Part shown: in pieces, positions 5,110-5,261 of the stretch
Layout of the letters: every line of letters begins with the position of its first letter
Numbering within the stretch: position 1 is the stretch's first letter
From: an uncultured Phascolarctobacterium sp.
GTDB taxonomy: Bacteria > Bacillota > Negativicutes > Acidaminococcales > Acidaminococcaceae
Direction of reading: 5' to 3'
Length of the DNA: 5,261 nt
NCBI GenBank assembly: GCA_900551335.1
Contig: URVO01000106.1
Span: 1 to 5,261 of the forward strand
The notes under the pieces: model-generated
Seen by the model: only the letters and a program-made list of their open reading frames with translations
What the model was told of the DNA's origin: nothing
Databases searched by the model: none
Made by a program: the position numbers and the translations under genes

Positions 5110-5170
5110 CATAAAATCTGCACGCTTACATATTTCATCCACATGAAATCTGCATCGTTGCATATTTTAT
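5110..5170 (+). repeat. Two degenerate 29-bp direct repeats, 32-bp period
   Basis: Copies 5110-5138 and 5142-5170 agree at 23 of 29 positions (CAT-AAATCTGCA...CATATTT-AT). Copy 2 can fold through AAAT/ATTT and GCA/TGC. In addition ATCCACAT (5137-5144) is inverted as ATGTGGAT (5169-5176), and TGGGGAT (5068-5074) is inverted as ATCCCCA (5105-5111). The cluster of symmetric elements directly upstream of a promoter-like site suggests regulator binding. Confidence 0.55.
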
Positions 5171-5186
5171 GTGGATATGCTAGAAT
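5158..5186 (+). promoter_or_regulatory. Possible promoter near the right edge
   Basis: TTGCAT (5158-5163, four of six) and TAGAAT (5181-5186, five of six) are 17 nt apart. One arm of the ATCCACAT/ATGTGGAT dyad falls in the spacer. Transcription would start near 5193 and meet the hairpin at 5223-5255. Confidence 0.4.
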
Positions 5187-5222
5187 GGAAATACAATATG
5201 ATATTTATGAATTTTAATATAG

Positions 5223-5255
5223 AAGCGGAGACAGAGGCTTAGTCTCCGTTTATTT
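5223..5255 (+). terminator. Hairpin terminator or attenuator at the right edge
   Basis: AAGCGGAGAC (5223-5232) pairs with GTCTCCGTTT (5242-5251), with one G-U, around a 9-nt loop. A T-rich stretch, TTTATTT (5249-5255), follows. It may close a ~60-nt transcript from the promoter at 5158-5186, or attenuate a gene lying beyond the window. Confidence 0.6.
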
Positions 5256-5261
5256 GTATGG

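Noticed and set aside
5200..5242. 14-codon frame from an ATG near 5198 ending inside the terminator hairpin
   Set aside because: No ribosome site precedes it and the composition is not that of an amino-acid leader peptide. It may be chance.

Overview
The window looks like chromosomal DNA from a low-GC Gram-positive-type (Firmicutes) bacterium. Evidence is the T-box leader with consensus sigma-A promoter, the strong Shine-Dalgarno sites, the IS30-type relic and the small type I toxin module. The protein flavour suggests the Negativicutes (for example an Acidaminococcaceae gut bacterium), but that is a guess. Genes are moderately GC-rich and the spacers are AT-rich.

Left half (1-3835): a branched-chain amino acid operon. 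A consensus promoter (186-214) starts a T-box riboswitch leader (242-479) that ends in a strong terminator. The best-fitting specifier codon is AUC (Ile). Behind it come a very short ACT-domain regulatory subunit of acetolactate synthase (560-781, 73 aa), the catalytic subunit ilvB (795-2462) and, after a 114-nt AT-rich spacer, ketol-acid reductoisomerase ilvC (2577-3572). AHAS makes acetolactate or acetohydroxybutyrate, and IlvC converts these to the dihydroxy acids of valine, leucine and isoleucine synthesis. An uncharged tRNA-Ile would release transcription. Downstream of ilvC lies a 260-nt non-coding tail with a GC-rich palindrome, two 74/73-bp tandem repeats each carrying a hairpin, and a terminator. 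The motif AATAAGGG occurs five times on the + strand, all in spacers around ilvC.

Right half (3836-5261): no large intact gene. A second strong hairpin terminator (3904-3948) is followed by a decayed IS30-family transposase on the minus strand, seen as a C-terminal piece (4042-4162) and an N-terminal piece (4541-4717). The place of its catalytic core is taken by what reads as a complete par/Fst-like type I toxin-antitoxin module (4234-4533). It has a 31-aa membrane peptide on the minus strand, a convergent ~75-nt RNA on the + strand, a shared bidirectional terminator, a pair of split direct repeats that provide antisense pairing over the toxin start, and a hairpin that buries the toxin Shine-Dalgarno. 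I consider this the most interesting element.

The last 450 bases hold two outward-facing arrays of three 9-bp repeats around an AT-rich 177-bp core, further hairpins and direct repeats, and a possible short transcription unit ending in a terminator at the window edge. I see no convincing protein gene there.
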